A DNA stretch of 64,000 nt, from positions 86,990 through 150,989 of the forward strand of contig MU119330.1 of NCBI GenBank assembly GCA_014904845.1, given 5' to 3'. Shown here in pieces: positions 23,401 through 35,170 of the stretch (the stretch's first letter is position 1; every line of letters begins with the position of its first letter). The notes beneath the pieces are model-generated. The model was not told where the DNA came from, made no database searches, and saw only the letters and a program-made list of their open reading frames with translations. Position numbers and translations under genes: made by a program. This DNA is from Acephala macrosclerotiorum. Taxonomy: Eukaryota > Ascomycota > Leotiomycetes > Helotiales > Mollisiaceae.

Positions 23401-24680
23401 CTCCTAATAAGCCTATCAGGCGTGACTCCCTCGCTTCCTAGCTGCTTTCTGCCACATCTCTTGCTATGGAGCCGACCAGCCAACACACTCCTTACGCCTC
23501 CAACAATCAATATGCTTCCCAGATAGCAGCTAGATGAAGGGTTCTCGTAACCCACTCCTCTCAACAGACCGAGTCCCAGCAACCATAGGTATTAAAGGGT
23601 CAAGGGTCGTTGGGGAGTAGCATTTGTTGTTGAGAGTCGAGACGAGGCGAATAATCAGACGAATGAAAGGTGAGGATTAGATGGCACCTGCTCTTACTAG
23701 GATCAAGTTGAAAGTAAGTTGTGACGAGGGCGATTCTAGGGTCTCCATTTCACACCTTGTCCAATCCAACATCTTGCACTCCCAATTCACCCCTCTTACA
23801 CTCCTCAAGCCTCTACTTCTTGCATGACTCACAAGGTATCCCTCTATCTCCTTCCTCATCCTATAAAAACCACCCCACCGCATTCCCATTCCTCCTTCAC
23901 AACAAACAAAATCAGCTATCTCGAGGAAATTATGGCCTGTCCCCGTTTGTCGGCAACTTCGGCCGTATTGGTATCTCATCCCCCGTTACTCTGCCCTGCT
24001 TAACCTCCCAGTCGCAGAAAATATTGATCTTGCAAGCGAGCAGATAATGAAAAGGGAGTAAAGACGGTCGCTGTCAACAAAGATAGGGCGGCCGGACGAA
24101 TCACTGATGCGTGTTTTTGGGTTGTTAGTGGTTATTGTCAACAAATATACAAGTGTCGTCCCATAAACTTCGTGCAACAAATCCCCTGTCTAGCTGTTGT
24201 CTGCCGTCTGGAAAAACGCCTTCACATTCTCTTCCCTTATTATTGTCTGACTGTAAGCAACCAACTGTGCAAGAGGCTCGCTTTGAAAGGAGGAAGCGAG
24301 AATTCTCGGTTGATGTCGGGGGCAGAGACGTTGCTCGCTTTGGGAAAGGGGTTGCGGTTGTCGGCAGATTTTAGGGTCAGAAACATGATTGATGTTCGGT
24401 TGAAAGAAAGGAGCGTGAAGCGAATAATATAAGCAAGCAGTCCACCAGGACGAGCATAGGATACGAAACTAATAACAGTTCACCTATCAAAATACCGATA
24501 TAGATGCTTGCATAACAATTAAAAAAGACAGTAGTATGAATATGCAACCATGATATTTAAATCTATACCAATGCTACTCCCAATGCCATGATGCAAAAAC
24601 ATGGTATCCAAATCTTACCACCGGTACCAAGTCGCCATGCAAGTAAGCAACAAATGACCTACCTTTCCTCATGCAGAAGA
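20434..24680. other. Gene-poor stretch of 4.2 kb
   Basis: I find no supported gene on either strand; the frames are short and without motifs. It contains the inverted repeat at 22919-23053. Its last part (about 24430-24680) is the 3' flank of the AnmK-like gene. Confidence 0.45.
22919..23053. repeat. Perfect 22-bp inverted repeat with 91-bp spacer
   Basis: Left arm 22919-22940 (CGTATCAGGGCAAAATAATG plus TA) and right arm 23032-23053 are exact reverse complements. Allowing one mismatch extends the match inward to about 28 bp (left CCGAG, right CTCGC). The whole unit is about 135 bp. It could be a short non-autonomous element, or simply a hairpin-forming sequence. Confidence 0.9.
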
Positions 24681-26157
24681 TCACCCTTTCTGCCTAACAA
24701 TCAGCTCCCTCACCTCAGGCAAGCCCTCCCATCCTCTCCCAGCCCCACCAAACACAACACTCTTCTCAATCACTTCCCTCCACCTCAAGCCCGGCGCCAA
24801 CTTCCCCGTTATAGTATTCGGCCTCCTCACATCCGCGTTCGTGGGTACAGGCAGTGCTCTTCCAAGCAAGGCTTCCATAGCTTGCATCGCGAACCCAACT
24901 GCTTTCTTCGCGTTGGCTGGTACGCCAGTCTTGTCGAAGGAGCCGAATCTCGCGCCAGGGAACTCGTTCTGAAGATCGGAGATTAATTGCATGTTGAACA
25001 TTCCTCTGCCATCTACCACGATGTCTGCATTATTGATAGCATCTCTGCCAGGACCGAAGAGCAGCATTTGCTGAGCGATGGAAGCGGATGTAAATCGAGT
25101 CATTGTCGCAATTGTATCCGCAGGCGTGCAACCTCGGTAAGTGCACATCGAAACAATGTGTTGTGCCTTTGCATCTCCGTAGATCTCTCGCGCCGTGGTC
25201 TTGGGAGGTCGAGTTGAGAGGTAGTTGTCGGATGTGAGGAGTTCTTCAACGACTTCGTGGCAGATTTGGCCGTGGAGTAGGGAGGAGGCTTGGTCAGTGG
25301 TGGGGTCGAGACCGAATTGGCGGAAGGCGGAATCGATCATGCTGGTTCCTGGACCGGTGTCCCAGTCATACATAGCATCAATTCCACCTGCATTGTCTGG
25401 GGGAATGAAGCACACTGTCGTGATTCCACCGATCGTGATGCATATTTGGAGTCGAGTAGGGTGATGGAGGAGCAATCCGACGAGGTATGCGAAGAGTGGT
25501 GCACCTTGTCTGCCAACTGCTTGCTCTGCTGTTCGATAATCTGAGACAGTGGTGACGCCTGTCTTTGCTGATATCACAGTTCCCTCTCCTAGACACATGT
25601 TTGACCTGTGCTGCCCTTTTGGTGGCGTACCCGTCAACGAGATCAATTGTCCCCCAGACCCAATCATGTCGATGTCGTCCACTGATATGCTGTGTTTGTG
25701 TGCGAAGAGGTGAATTGCGTTTGCAAACGTATGGCCCATCTCAGCGTCCATTTGCGAAAGCATGCTCGGAGGAGCAGCATCTTCTCGTAGCATCGAAAAT
25801 ATGTCGGTTCGAATCTTGGAGGGCATGACAACCGAATCGTACTATGGACAATTAGCTATGGTTTCGGCCGAGGGGGGTATTGAGGGGTACCTTGATCAGA
25901 TCAAGACATAACGGAGATTCAGGCGTCTCTTGTGTAAATCGGCACAGAGCAAAGTCGATATCATCCATTGCCGTCCCAGAAGTGATCCCCAGAATCAACA
26001 GATCCAAACCAGGACTCTTTTGTACACTCGGTGGAGAGGATGAAGTCGAGGAATCGGAGTCGCCATTTGCCTTCGACTGCAGAGCTTCAAGATACTTGTG
26101 CCCAACATTCGTCCGTACGCGCCCCTTCGGCGTAAACCCATTCATTGTCCTCGCCAT
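24681..26157 (-). CDS. Anhydro-N-acetylmuramic acid kinase (AnmK) homologue, 475 residues
   Basis: Two exons, 26157-25891 and 25841-24681, with a 49-nt intron (GTACCC donor, CCATAG acceptor) in phase 0. The N-terminal nucleotide-binding loop is clear: GITSGTAMDDIDFALCRF at about residues 57-74, equivalent to G-x-M-S-G-T-S-x-D-G-x-D of bacterial AnmK. Other marks are MGHTFANAIHLF, IGSGGQLISLTG, the TVSDYRTAEQAVGRQGAPLF segment, ICITIGGI and YDWDTGPGTSMID, then IVVDGRGMFN. In bacteria the enzyme phosphorylates anhydro-MurNAc to MurNAc-6-phosphate during cell-wall recycling. Fungi have no murein, so the fungal substrate is unknown; scavenged bacterial wall sugar is one guess. The protein is longer than bacterial AnmK because of an N-terminal extension (about 50 residues). 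Confidence 0.88.
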
Positions 26158-28420
26158 CGGTGCTGTCGTCGAGCTCGAATGAACAACGGTATCATTTCGT
26201 CGTCAAGAGTCTCCAAACATCTCGGAAGTGTAAGATGGGGTCTGCGAGCTCTTTTAAGATGTCCTTCTGTCATGAATTAGCCTCGACTAAGTACCGTATT
26301 ATGCTCCACATTCATGCTGGTAGCTAATGTTAGTCATGGTGCTCTCCACTTTACAGAAGCAGACAGTGTGAAAGTCGATTGGGGGCGCTGTTATATCCAG
26401 ATAGCTAGGATCTCTGGACAGCCTGTGCAGTGGTTGGTCAGGCTGCAATAGGATCAGTTGGGTGTAGCAAATTAGAGGTATGGCGTGAGCAGCATGCTTT
26501 TCGGGAGAATGGTAGCAAAGTAGTCTGAAGGTCGTGTGAGTTGGTCCGTTTTGCATGGACGGGAGAAGTGAACCCTTTTGGGAAGGAGTATGCTTCTATG
26601 CCTGAGGCATTAGGTCTGTTGGCCTTCGGGACAAAGCCGATGATTTCTCCTCCAAGGAAAAACACATCACGAAGACGAAATCGAGTGAAAGCATTATCTC
26701 ATATCCGTACGAACACCCTCAAGAGTGGTGGTTTCTTTCCTTGTCGATATCCAAGTGGTACGGTGCAGACAATTTTCAAGCCATGGACCCCGACAACGCC
26801 GACCCCCTTGACGCTACATCTCTTCTCGTTTAATATCCCCAATAGCAAATTGCATGGCGAGGCATGCTCAAATGGCTCGTTTCCGGAATTTCTATTGGCG
26901 GTGAAGAGTTGCGAATAGAGCATTTTTATTGCGTCTTGGACAGTCAATGTTGCACAACATACGCATGGTCTATCATTGGCTTGTGGAACCCAGATTATTG
27001 GGTTGCAGCATGCAGGAATTTCTTTCTCGACGCAGCAAGAGCATTCCTTCGACAAATCATGTTTGATGTTGAAGTACTTGGTATTTCCTTGAAGAGGACC
27101 TTTAATGCTTCTCACCCTCCTTGAAGGTACCTCAGAGATGGTCTCATCGGCATCACTGTGTTGAAGTCCAGTCGGAATATTTAATCCCACCCTCGACCAT
27201 GACTGCCGTGTTCCGGTAATTGAGTCCCAACCCAATGGTTGCACGATCTAAGACAAGGATCTGATCTACAAATAGAGAGCTTGTTCCAAAGTGGCATATT
27301 CTCACGAGTCTCAACGCCATCTCGAGGTCTCAACTCTCGACGGATATAACTTGGTGCCAAGAAGACTTGAACCGCCCCTCATTGCTTAATGCGGGGTAGT
27401 ACGATATAGTTGAAGTTTTATCCCACTTATGTGGCTAGGTGTGGGCGGAATGGACGAGGAAGATATGATGTTGGATTGTTTGACCTATGGACGGCGCTTG
27501 GTGTCCTCCAGGGGCTTCACTGTAGCTCCCTCTCAATTCCCGATTCTCAGACTGGTCGCTTTCACTTTCATCTCTACAGTCAGTGTCTGCAAAGGTGTCG
27601 GGTTTTCGTTGTAAAATCGTATCCCGATCCGCCCCGCTCCGCCGCCTTAATGCTCGACTTTCAACAGAATATTAACTACCTTTTTTTTGCATACCTAGAT
27701 CCTTATTCCTTATGTATAGGGATTTGTCCTTGCTAGCGTCTTATCAGTTTCATAAATAATATTCGATTGTCCCTTCCCCTAAACTGACAATCACAAGTCT
27801 TGTTGCAAATCGCGGGAGCGGCACGAGGAGCGGCAGCAAAACCACCGCCGAGAGCAAGGGCCTGCCGCCCGCCTGCGATATGCAACAAAGCTTTGAGTGT
27901 CCGAGTAGGGAGGAACAATGATAAAAGGGGGAGTGTTCCGGGCGAGATAGGACACTTTGATCTTACGTTATGAAATGTTTCTCTTTTGGACTCCAAAATC
28001 AATGCTGCAATACTCAGAGAGCTGTCGATGCGCAACAAATCCAAGCTCTGGCTTCAAGCCAGTGTCTGGAATATTTGTGGACTTGCCAAAGCGTAACAGA
28101 GCTGCACTATTGGAAAGTAGGGGTGAAGCATGGCGAGAGTTGGTACGAAGGTCAAGTAGTGAGTTATGCCAGCACTCCTCTTCCCTTTGAAGCCGAAGAG
28201 GAGTTGGCTTAGCAAATACTGATATGCGCTAGGTTTGAAAGATTCAATTGTTTCTCCTCAATCCGATAGTTTGAGCGACCACATTTATCATTTCGAGCAC
28301 GGACATTGAACCGAAATGGCATCCCCAACAAGGTAGAGCTAGCAAATACAAGAACAAAAGGGAGAACGCTCTTCAACCACACAAACCAAACCTCACATCC
28401 CAACAAAGTCGATCCTCAGC
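26158..28420. other. Intergenic, 2.3 kb, no supported gene
   Basis: A long minus-strand open frame at 26699-27244 begins at GTG rather than ATG, is Cys-rich, and matches no family I know. Other frames are shorter. The first few hundred bases are the AnmK-like promoter, and the end is the 3' flank of the permease gene. Confidence 0.4.
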
Positions 28421-30067
28421 TTACAAAATATACCTAAACCCCTCCTGCTCCCAATCCGTCTCATCCAACCCCGCACTCGGCAAAACAACAACCCCATTCT
28501 CACCACCGACACTCGTCCTCCCTGGCTCTGCCTCAATTCTAACACGCTGAGCTCTATCCCTCCTCTTATTTTCCCAATCCATATACTGCCTCAAAACCAG
28601 TACATCCATAATGCCCAAACACAAGCAGATGATGCAAATCTTACACCCCGTTTGATAATGGGGTGCCTCCCTCGCGAAAAAGACTTGGGGGCCTGAAATA
28701 TTCCCTGCACAATATGCAAGAAATAGAATTGCTGATACGACAGTCTTCTTAGTGTAGCCAGCGACATCTGAAGCGATTATGCTGAGGGAGAGAGGGAAAC
28801 CAGAAGCATAAGCAGCAAAAATGGATACCCCACCCAGACGGCCAGACTTGTGAGAAGAAGGCAGGTACCCGACGAGACACCAGCCAAGAGTAGCGATGCA
28901 GAGAAGACAGGCGATGATTATGCAGCGAGAACGACGGAGTTTGGTGGCGAGGTAGGCGGCTGTTAAAGTAAAGACGACCTGGCAGGCGCCCTGGGGCATG
29001 CCGAGTTGGAGGGTTCGAAGTTCGCCGTAACCGAGGCCTTTGATGATTACCGATGTAAACTATTGCGTGTCAGCGGTCATTTAAATAACTGAGGATGGGG
29101 GAAATAGACATTGGTTACTCCACCGTTTGGCAAACTAGTGAAAGCTGTGTAGAGGAAGAGGAGCCAGGTCTTAGGGTCCTTGATCGCTTCGAGGGCTTGA
29201 TGGGGTTTCCAATGTGTGCTTTTGAAGCTGTGGGATTGTTTTTGTGGTCGGCTGTGAGCGATTTCTTGTTCGTGAGGGGTCAGCCAGCGAGCATTCATGG
29301 CGCTGTCTGGCATGAAGAACATTAGGACGAGTGACCATGTGAAGGTTATGAGGCCGAAGATGATGAATAGCCATCTCCACGCCGCCAACGAGCTGTGAAT
29401 TTCTCCAATGGCATATCCCAGGATACCTCCGAAGATGCTGGCGAGACCATTTCCTGCGAACCAGATACCGTGTCTGAGGGAATGCTCTGATGGCTTGTAC
29501 CACAAGCCGGTGATCAAACTAAAGCCAGGGCTGATTATGCTTTCGAAGACGCCTAGAAGCACGCGAAGGACCATGAGAGATGCAAAGCTTGACGCTGCAC
29601 CGTGGCACATGAGAATGATTGACCAGCAGAAAATTGCGGATGCTAGGTATTTGCCAAGAGGAAATTTGACGAAGCCGACTGATCCTGGGAAGGAGGCGAC
29701 GAGGTATCCGAAGTAGAAGGCGCTGCTGCACCACGAGTACTGCTGGCCGACAAGATGCTAGGAGACTGTCAGTTAGGATCATGTATTGGAGACGGATTCT
29801 TACGGCATCTTTTTGGATCCCCATCACCGCAGTATATCCGAGTGTAATCTTGTCGAGATATTGAAGCATGTATGTGACGAACATGAGAGGCATCAAGCTG
29901 AATAGAACAGTACTGTGAGTATTTCTAATGATAGACCTCGTAATTGGGTGAACTTACTGAAGATCGATCTTCCGGAGAATAACTTTTTCCTCGTCGTCCA
30001 CAACGACGAGTTGAGGTGGTCCCTTCTCATCGAGCTGGATGTCTATGGGAGCTGGGGACTTCTCCAT
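28421..30067 (-). CDS. Major facilitator transporter, Dal5/allantoate-permease type, 496 residues
   Basis: Four exons: 30067-29958, 29897-29804, 29757-29110 and 29059-28421, with introns of 60, 46 and 50 nt; the frame is kept throughout. The start is ATG at 30067 (MEKSPAPIDIQLDEKG). The first helix reads LMPLMFVTYMLQYLDKITLG, typical of the Dal5/anion:cation symporter family, followed by SAFYFGYLVASFPGS, the GVFESIISPGFSLITGLWY segment and the AWRWLFIIFGLITF helix. About twelve membrane helices in all. Family members take up allantoate, ureidosuccinate, vitamins, dipeptides or other organic acids at the plasma membrane; the substrate cannot be read from sequence. It is divergently paired with a Zn2Cys6 regulator at 30729, so the two may share control. 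Confidence 0.88.
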
Positions 30068-30728
30068 CGCGAAAATAGCTTATGTACACGAAAGTTTGAT
30101 ACTTCTCCTACTGTACTGAGGAAATTAGACGTGACAGGCAATTTTGCGTTAAAGCTGCAGCAACCTCCGAGGGACAAGAGGGGTGAAACGATGTCAGTCA
30201 AGATAGCAGCAAGGCTAAACAGTAGGAGAAAGATTTATATGTTCGTGAACATTATTATAGCGATCGAATGCTATCGAGAACTTCGAGGCATCCGTACGAC
30301 CGCCCGACGGAAAGCCACTTGCTCCAGCGCCATTTCTAGAGATATCCTGGGGTGATTGATACACATTTCGATCGTGGTGTTGGGGTACTGATAGACCGAT
30401 TCGCGACGACTTCGTTGGCGAGACCGATGGACGATCGATCGTTGCACGAAGGATACGGTTCGCAATTCCAAGAGTGATAATGATGAAGTTGGTGGCTGGT
30501 ATTTCCGACCAGGCAGATCTGCTGCACTGCCCCCTTCAACGATGCAGTACTGTGGCGCCAGCGACCGCGAACGACTGGTCACATCCTCCGACGAATCTTA
30601 GCTGAGGCCGACGCCCAATTACACCTTCAATATCCCAACATCGTCGAACATTGACATGATTCTCCCATCTAAATCCACATTTTCTTGAACGTGGTCAATA
30701 AGGTGCTCATCGGGGAAATGAAGACACG
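30068..30728. promoter_or_regulatory. Divergent promoter between permease and regulator
   Basis: A 661-bp stretch separates the start codons of the minus-strand permease and the plus-strand Zn2Cys6 regulator. This is a common arrangement for a pathway-specific regulator and its target. No site is assigned; paired CGG triplets expected of this regulator class would need a systematic check. Confidence 0.5.
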
Positions 30729-32798
30729 ATGCCCCAAGACAAGTCGGACGTGCGGATGAAGAAAGGTGGGTATCATATGCCTCCTCGTTCATTCAGACCC
30801 TGACCTAGATAGGATGCGATACTTGCCGCGCAAGGAAAGTGAAATGCGACATTGAAACTACACCTCCATGCATAGAGTGTGCTGGTCAAGATGAGATCTC
30901 TTGCGATTGCGATGTACCAAGGCCATCATGCATGGAATGTACTAGACTGAACAAGTTATGCTCCTGGCCTGGGCTCGAGGCATCTCTCCACAAGAAGAGG
31001 ACTGGCGCTGGCTCATGGAAGTTACGAGCTCGAGAAAATAAAGTAAAATATCAGCCTATTGCGCAGAAACCTGGTAGCGCATCTAGACGTCCATCCGAGC
31101 CCGCGAATGAACCAGGCACAGCAGGCCAGGTGCTCCAAATCTCACATGCTGGCTCCATTATGGGCCCATCTTCTACTTTCGGAGTCTCACGGGTTGACAT
31201 GGGCTACAGCGAGGAAGTAGGCTTGATGATATCGTCGAACTTCGGAGATCCCCTCAATCCCAGCATGGAGTCTTCCTTCTCAGCCTACGTCGGCGTTGGA
31301 GGTTTTGAATCCGACTCAACGCTAGATAATGTTCATCAATACCTGCCCGCTCAATACGCCCAATACGCCCAATACGCCCAATATATCCAGTATGCTCAGA
31401 ACCCCTCTCCACATTCGCCATTCGTGTCCGGACACTCCATGCCGCTACCGAACTCGATGGAGCTCAGCACCGAAGCCCACCATGCTTTGGGACATTATCA
31501 GACTACATTCTCAATCTACAGAACAACCAAGGACCCCAGATGGTCGACTCACAAGCTTCTATTGGATCTCGGCAACAGAAGTGAGATGATCATGAACTTT
31601 ATCCTTGCTGTTGCTATCAATGATGTCTCTTTACGACAAGAGCATGAAGCATCTATCGAAGCGCAAGTTTATTTTGAAGCCGGCGCGCGAGATCTAATTG
31701 AGATGATTAAGAAAGATTCCGAAGAAGACTTTGTGACGGCAATGGCAGGGTTCTTGTTCTTGTATTGGTACATGCCGAAGAGAAAATCTATTCCACGAGA
31801 GCGAATTCAACAGCTGAGCATGACAGTGCTTAGCTATCTAAAGAGGCACAAGCTCGACAATCGCTGTTTGGAATCCGACTTGCGAGACTGTGAGAACGAA
31901 CCGCCTTGCACTCTAACTGATCGTGATCGCCCAGTTCTGGCTCGTCTCATCATCTGGACGTTTGACGAAGACGTCAAATGCGGGTTCCAGGGAGCTGGTG
32001 GACACCTTGCCAAGTATCTCACGGCACATCGCGAGAGGACAATGGCAGTCTACGAGGTGTCGCGGACAGCGCTTGAAGCTTACTGGGGAACCACATACCC
32101 CAAGGACCAAGTTGACGATGATGACTACAACGCGATGGAACTCGAGCTGCTGTGGGCTTTGACAACTCTTTGGCAAGACATCAACGAGCTATCTCAAGGA
32201 CAATTTCCACCTCAAGCAGAAGCTCATCGTCGCATTCAGCAACGGTTTAGCCTGCTAGAGAAGGTTTGCTGCAATCTGTTCTCAAGAAATTCGCACTGAC
32301 AACACGCAGAAATACTCATCGGTCTTCCAAAAATCTGCAACGACTACACAGCCTCGAGACCGCGTGCTCATTAACGCAGACTACGACGTCGTCCTCTTCA
32401 ATGCCCTGAAGGTCTACTATTTCCGTGTTAACGATGTCGAATCAAGCGCTCTTGAAATCCCTGCGGATATACAAATGGCACTGACAAACGTGCTTGAGGT
32501 CATCGAGAAGACTTTTGCATCATCAGAGAGTCCTGATCTTCATGATCGCCTTCAGTGGCCTCTGTTTCTTGCCGGTATCGAAACTCGTAACCGCATCTAC
32601 AGGGATTGGATCGTAAACAATATATCCAGTCGCAGAGCGAGAGAAGCGTTACAGCAGACAATTGATCATCAGAGTTGTTCTGGGAAACGGTTGGCGATGA
32701 GTGTGATTAAGGCGTTGTTGTGCGAGAGCGACATGTTTTATCCTCCTTCCTTGGAGCAGAACTCTTTCCTTGATGAGATTACTGAATACGATTTTTGA
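30729..32798 (+). CDS. Zn2Cys6 transcription factor with fungal-specific domain, 658 residues
   Basis: Three exons: 30729-30765, 30813-32263 and 32310-32798. The introns are 47 nt (GTGGGT to GATAG) and 46 nt (GTTTGC to ACGCAG). The N-terminus carries a binuclear cluster, KKGCDTCRARKVKCD. Cys14, 17, 24, 32, 35 and 43 already fit C-x2-C-x6-C-x7-C-x2-C-x7-C; four more (45, 52, 55, 62) repeat the second half. A linker follows with a QYA repeat encoded by near-identical 9-mers (about 31349-31397). The long helical C-terminal part, from about SMELSTEAHHALGHYQ on, resembles the fungal-specific transcription factor domain of the Fungal_trans_2 type. It probably binds DNA as a dimer and controls neighbours such as the divergent permease and the downstream amidohydrolase; that is inference. 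Confidence 0.88.
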
Positions 32799-33447
32799 GG
32801 GGCGCTGGAGGGTCTTTTGCGTCTTGCGTTCGGTGTTACCTAGGCCTTCTTCCTTCTTATGTTCCGCGAATTTCTGATTCCATACCCTTACGACTTATCT
32901 GAATTTTAAGCACTCCAAAAATCATCTCACTGAGCAACATTTCCATTTTTCGCAAGCCCCGGGTCATTTGACACTTTCGTACACCAAATGGTCGGGAACA
33001 TGGACCACACTGTTTCTAGTCTATGAATTTTCACATTCGTCTCAAACGTATCGCCTAGATATTCTAGGGCGCCCGACATAGAATTGCAAGTTCAACCGAC
33101 CTGTGTCACTGCTGCACTGCCGTGACTAAGGAGTCCTTCAACTCGGTCGGAAATTTTGACCAAGCAGGAGCTCAGGCAAAAACGCCACCCCCACCTGCTC
33201 CATTGAGACATCTTGCATCACTCTCCGCACACTCTCGACGACAGCCGCAACTGTGGAAGTCGAGAAAGAATCTAAGACAATTTTATGGCAACTTTTTCTC
33301 ACTGAAAAGAACGTATTAAAGCCAAAGAGTCAGATATAAAACTCCTTCCATCTTCGGATATACGAATGATCGACATCAACCCCACTTCTCTTTCTCAAAA
33401 TCTCTTTGAACTCGAAAGCCACATCAAAACCTTCAATCCAACACAAC
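32799..33447. promoter_or_regulatory. Intergenic promoter region of the M20 gene
   Basis: A TATA-like ATATAAA lies at 33334-33340, about 108 bp before the ATG at 33448. No coding region is seen. Confidence 0.45.
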
Positions 33448-34860
33448 ATGACGCAAATAGCGGTCCACTCGGCTCCTGTAGCAGAATATCAAGAGATAAT
33501 CAACAAAAGTATCGATGATCTGGACAGCCAGCTGCATGACATCAATCGCAAAGTACCTCCTACCCCTCCATTACCCCGCCACATCACGTGCATGAGCTCA
33601 ACTAATGTGGCCCTCAGATCCACGAGAACCCAGAACTAGGCTACGAAGAACACAAGGCTCACGATAATGTCGTTGCCTTTCTTCGTGCCCACGGCCTAGC
33701 AGTCACTCCCCACGCATTCGGTCTCGAAACCTCTTTCGTGTGCGATTACGGCAAAGATGACGGACCTGTCGTCGCGTTCAATGTCGAATATGACGCTCTA
33801 CCAGGCATTGGCCATGCGTGCGGTCACAATCTGATCGCCACTGGATCCGTTGCGGCTTTTCTGGGTACTGTGGCTGCTATGAAGAAGTACAATCTCCCAG
33901 GAAAAGCACGCTGTCTTGGAACACCAGCTGAAGAAGGTGGCGGAGGGAAGATCAAGCTCATCGATGCTGGAGCGTACAAAGGTGTCTCTGCAACATTTAT
34001 GACGCACCCCTTCTCCACTCCTTCAAATATCACCTACGGAACTTGCATGGCGTCTGCCAAGTTCCGAGCAACGTTCACTGGAAAGCCGGCACATGCTGCT
34101 GCAGCTCCACATGAAGGGATCAATGCTCTTGATGCTGCGGTGTTGGCGTATAATGGAACGAGTATGTTGAGACAGCAAATAAAGCCTGATCAGAGGATTC
34201 AGGGCGTCATGATTGAGGGCGGCTATCGAGCGAATATCATTACGCCGAAGAGTATCCTGGACTACAATGTCAGAGGAGCGACGTTGAAAGAAACGAAAGA
34301 TTTGCAGGAGAGGGTTGTAAAGTGCTTTGAGGGTGCTGCGATCGCTACTGGGTGTAAGGTTGAGTTTCTTGAGTAAGTATCCTAAAGCTGTGTTCTTACA
34401 GTGGACTTGCTGAAGCATGAAAGGACGAATACCTATGCAGACTTGAGACCGAGTCGTACTCTCTGTCTCGCATACTCTGAGGTGATGAAAAGCGTTGCTC
34501 CAGAAGATGCCTGGCCTGTACCTGAAAAGGAAGAACCAGGAGCATACTCGACAGACCAAGGTAACTTCTACTTCATCACCCCTTTCCAACCCAAAATCGA
34601 CATGTAACTAATGCGAACCCTCAGGTAACGTCTCATATGTTGTTCCTTCCTTCCACGGTCTCTACGCTATTCCCATCAAGGACAATGCGGCGAACCACAC
34701 TCCAGGCTTCACGGATGCGGCCGGTACAGATGAAGCACACCGATTGACGCTGTTGACGAGCAAGGGTATGGCTGGGGTGGCAGTGAAAGTTTTGACCGAC
34801 GAGGTCTTCACGAAGAAAGTCGAAGATGGATTCAAGGCGTGGCTGAAGGCTCAGGAGTAG
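33448..34860 (+). CDS. M20-family amidohydrolase/peptidase (PM20D2-like), 410 residues
   Basis: Four exons: 33448-33552, 33618-34372, 34424-34560 and 34625-34860. The third junction uses the acceptor ending at 34423, because the nearer CAG at 34401 would run into a stop. The start is ATG at 33448 (MTQIAVHSAPVAEYQEIINK). Visible M20 marks: IHENPELGYEEHKA, the metal site VEYDALPGIGHACGHNL, the acidic pair in GTPAEEGGGGK (predicted base and zinc ligand), THPF, and the dimerisation lid GKPAHAAAAPHEGINALDA. The family hydrolyses amide bonds of N-acyl or beta-alanyl/lysyl dipeptides with two zinc ions in the cytosol. It sits 650 bp downstream of the Zn2Cys6 regulator, so it may belong with the permease in one uptake-and-hydrolysis set. 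The exact substrate is unknown. Confidence 0.9.
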
Positions 34861-35170
34861 GCGTACTGAAAAAGCAGATTGATTGGGATTGTGTCTTCCA
34901 GGTTAAACTTCTGCAGGTGCACTTCAAAGGAGGTAGATCTCGGTCCAGCTTACATAACTTTTGCCGACAAAATGCACCAGTACGAGAACAGAAATTCCTT
35001 CATAGGCGTGCCGAAATCAAGGTTGATGGGCTCCAGTTTTCCGATTTCAGTGACTCTCCCGCTTTAGAAAGACCATCAAACCACCTTCGTTGGTATCATG
35101 CCCTAAAGCCAGACGCCAAATAGGCCCAGAAGTATTTACAGCTGAAACGGAAATTCTTCCTTTCGAACCA
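34861..35170. other. Short convergent intergenic space
   Basis: The M20 gene and the GH28 gene converge here. No gene or clear structure seen. Confidence 0.5.

Noticed and set aside
26541..26918. 125-codon plus-strand frame
   Set aside because: No family resemblance; overlaps another equally long frame on the other strand.
26699..27244. 181-codon minus-strand frame, Cys-rich
   Set aside because: No ATG at its start, no family resemblance, no splice context; treated as chance.
27733..28044. Minus-strand frame ending in a Cys-containing peptide (AAPAICNKTCDCQFRG)
   Set aside because: It looks a little like a small secreted peptide, but it lacks an ATG and a signal peptide exon, and the possible upstream splice sites do not give a start.
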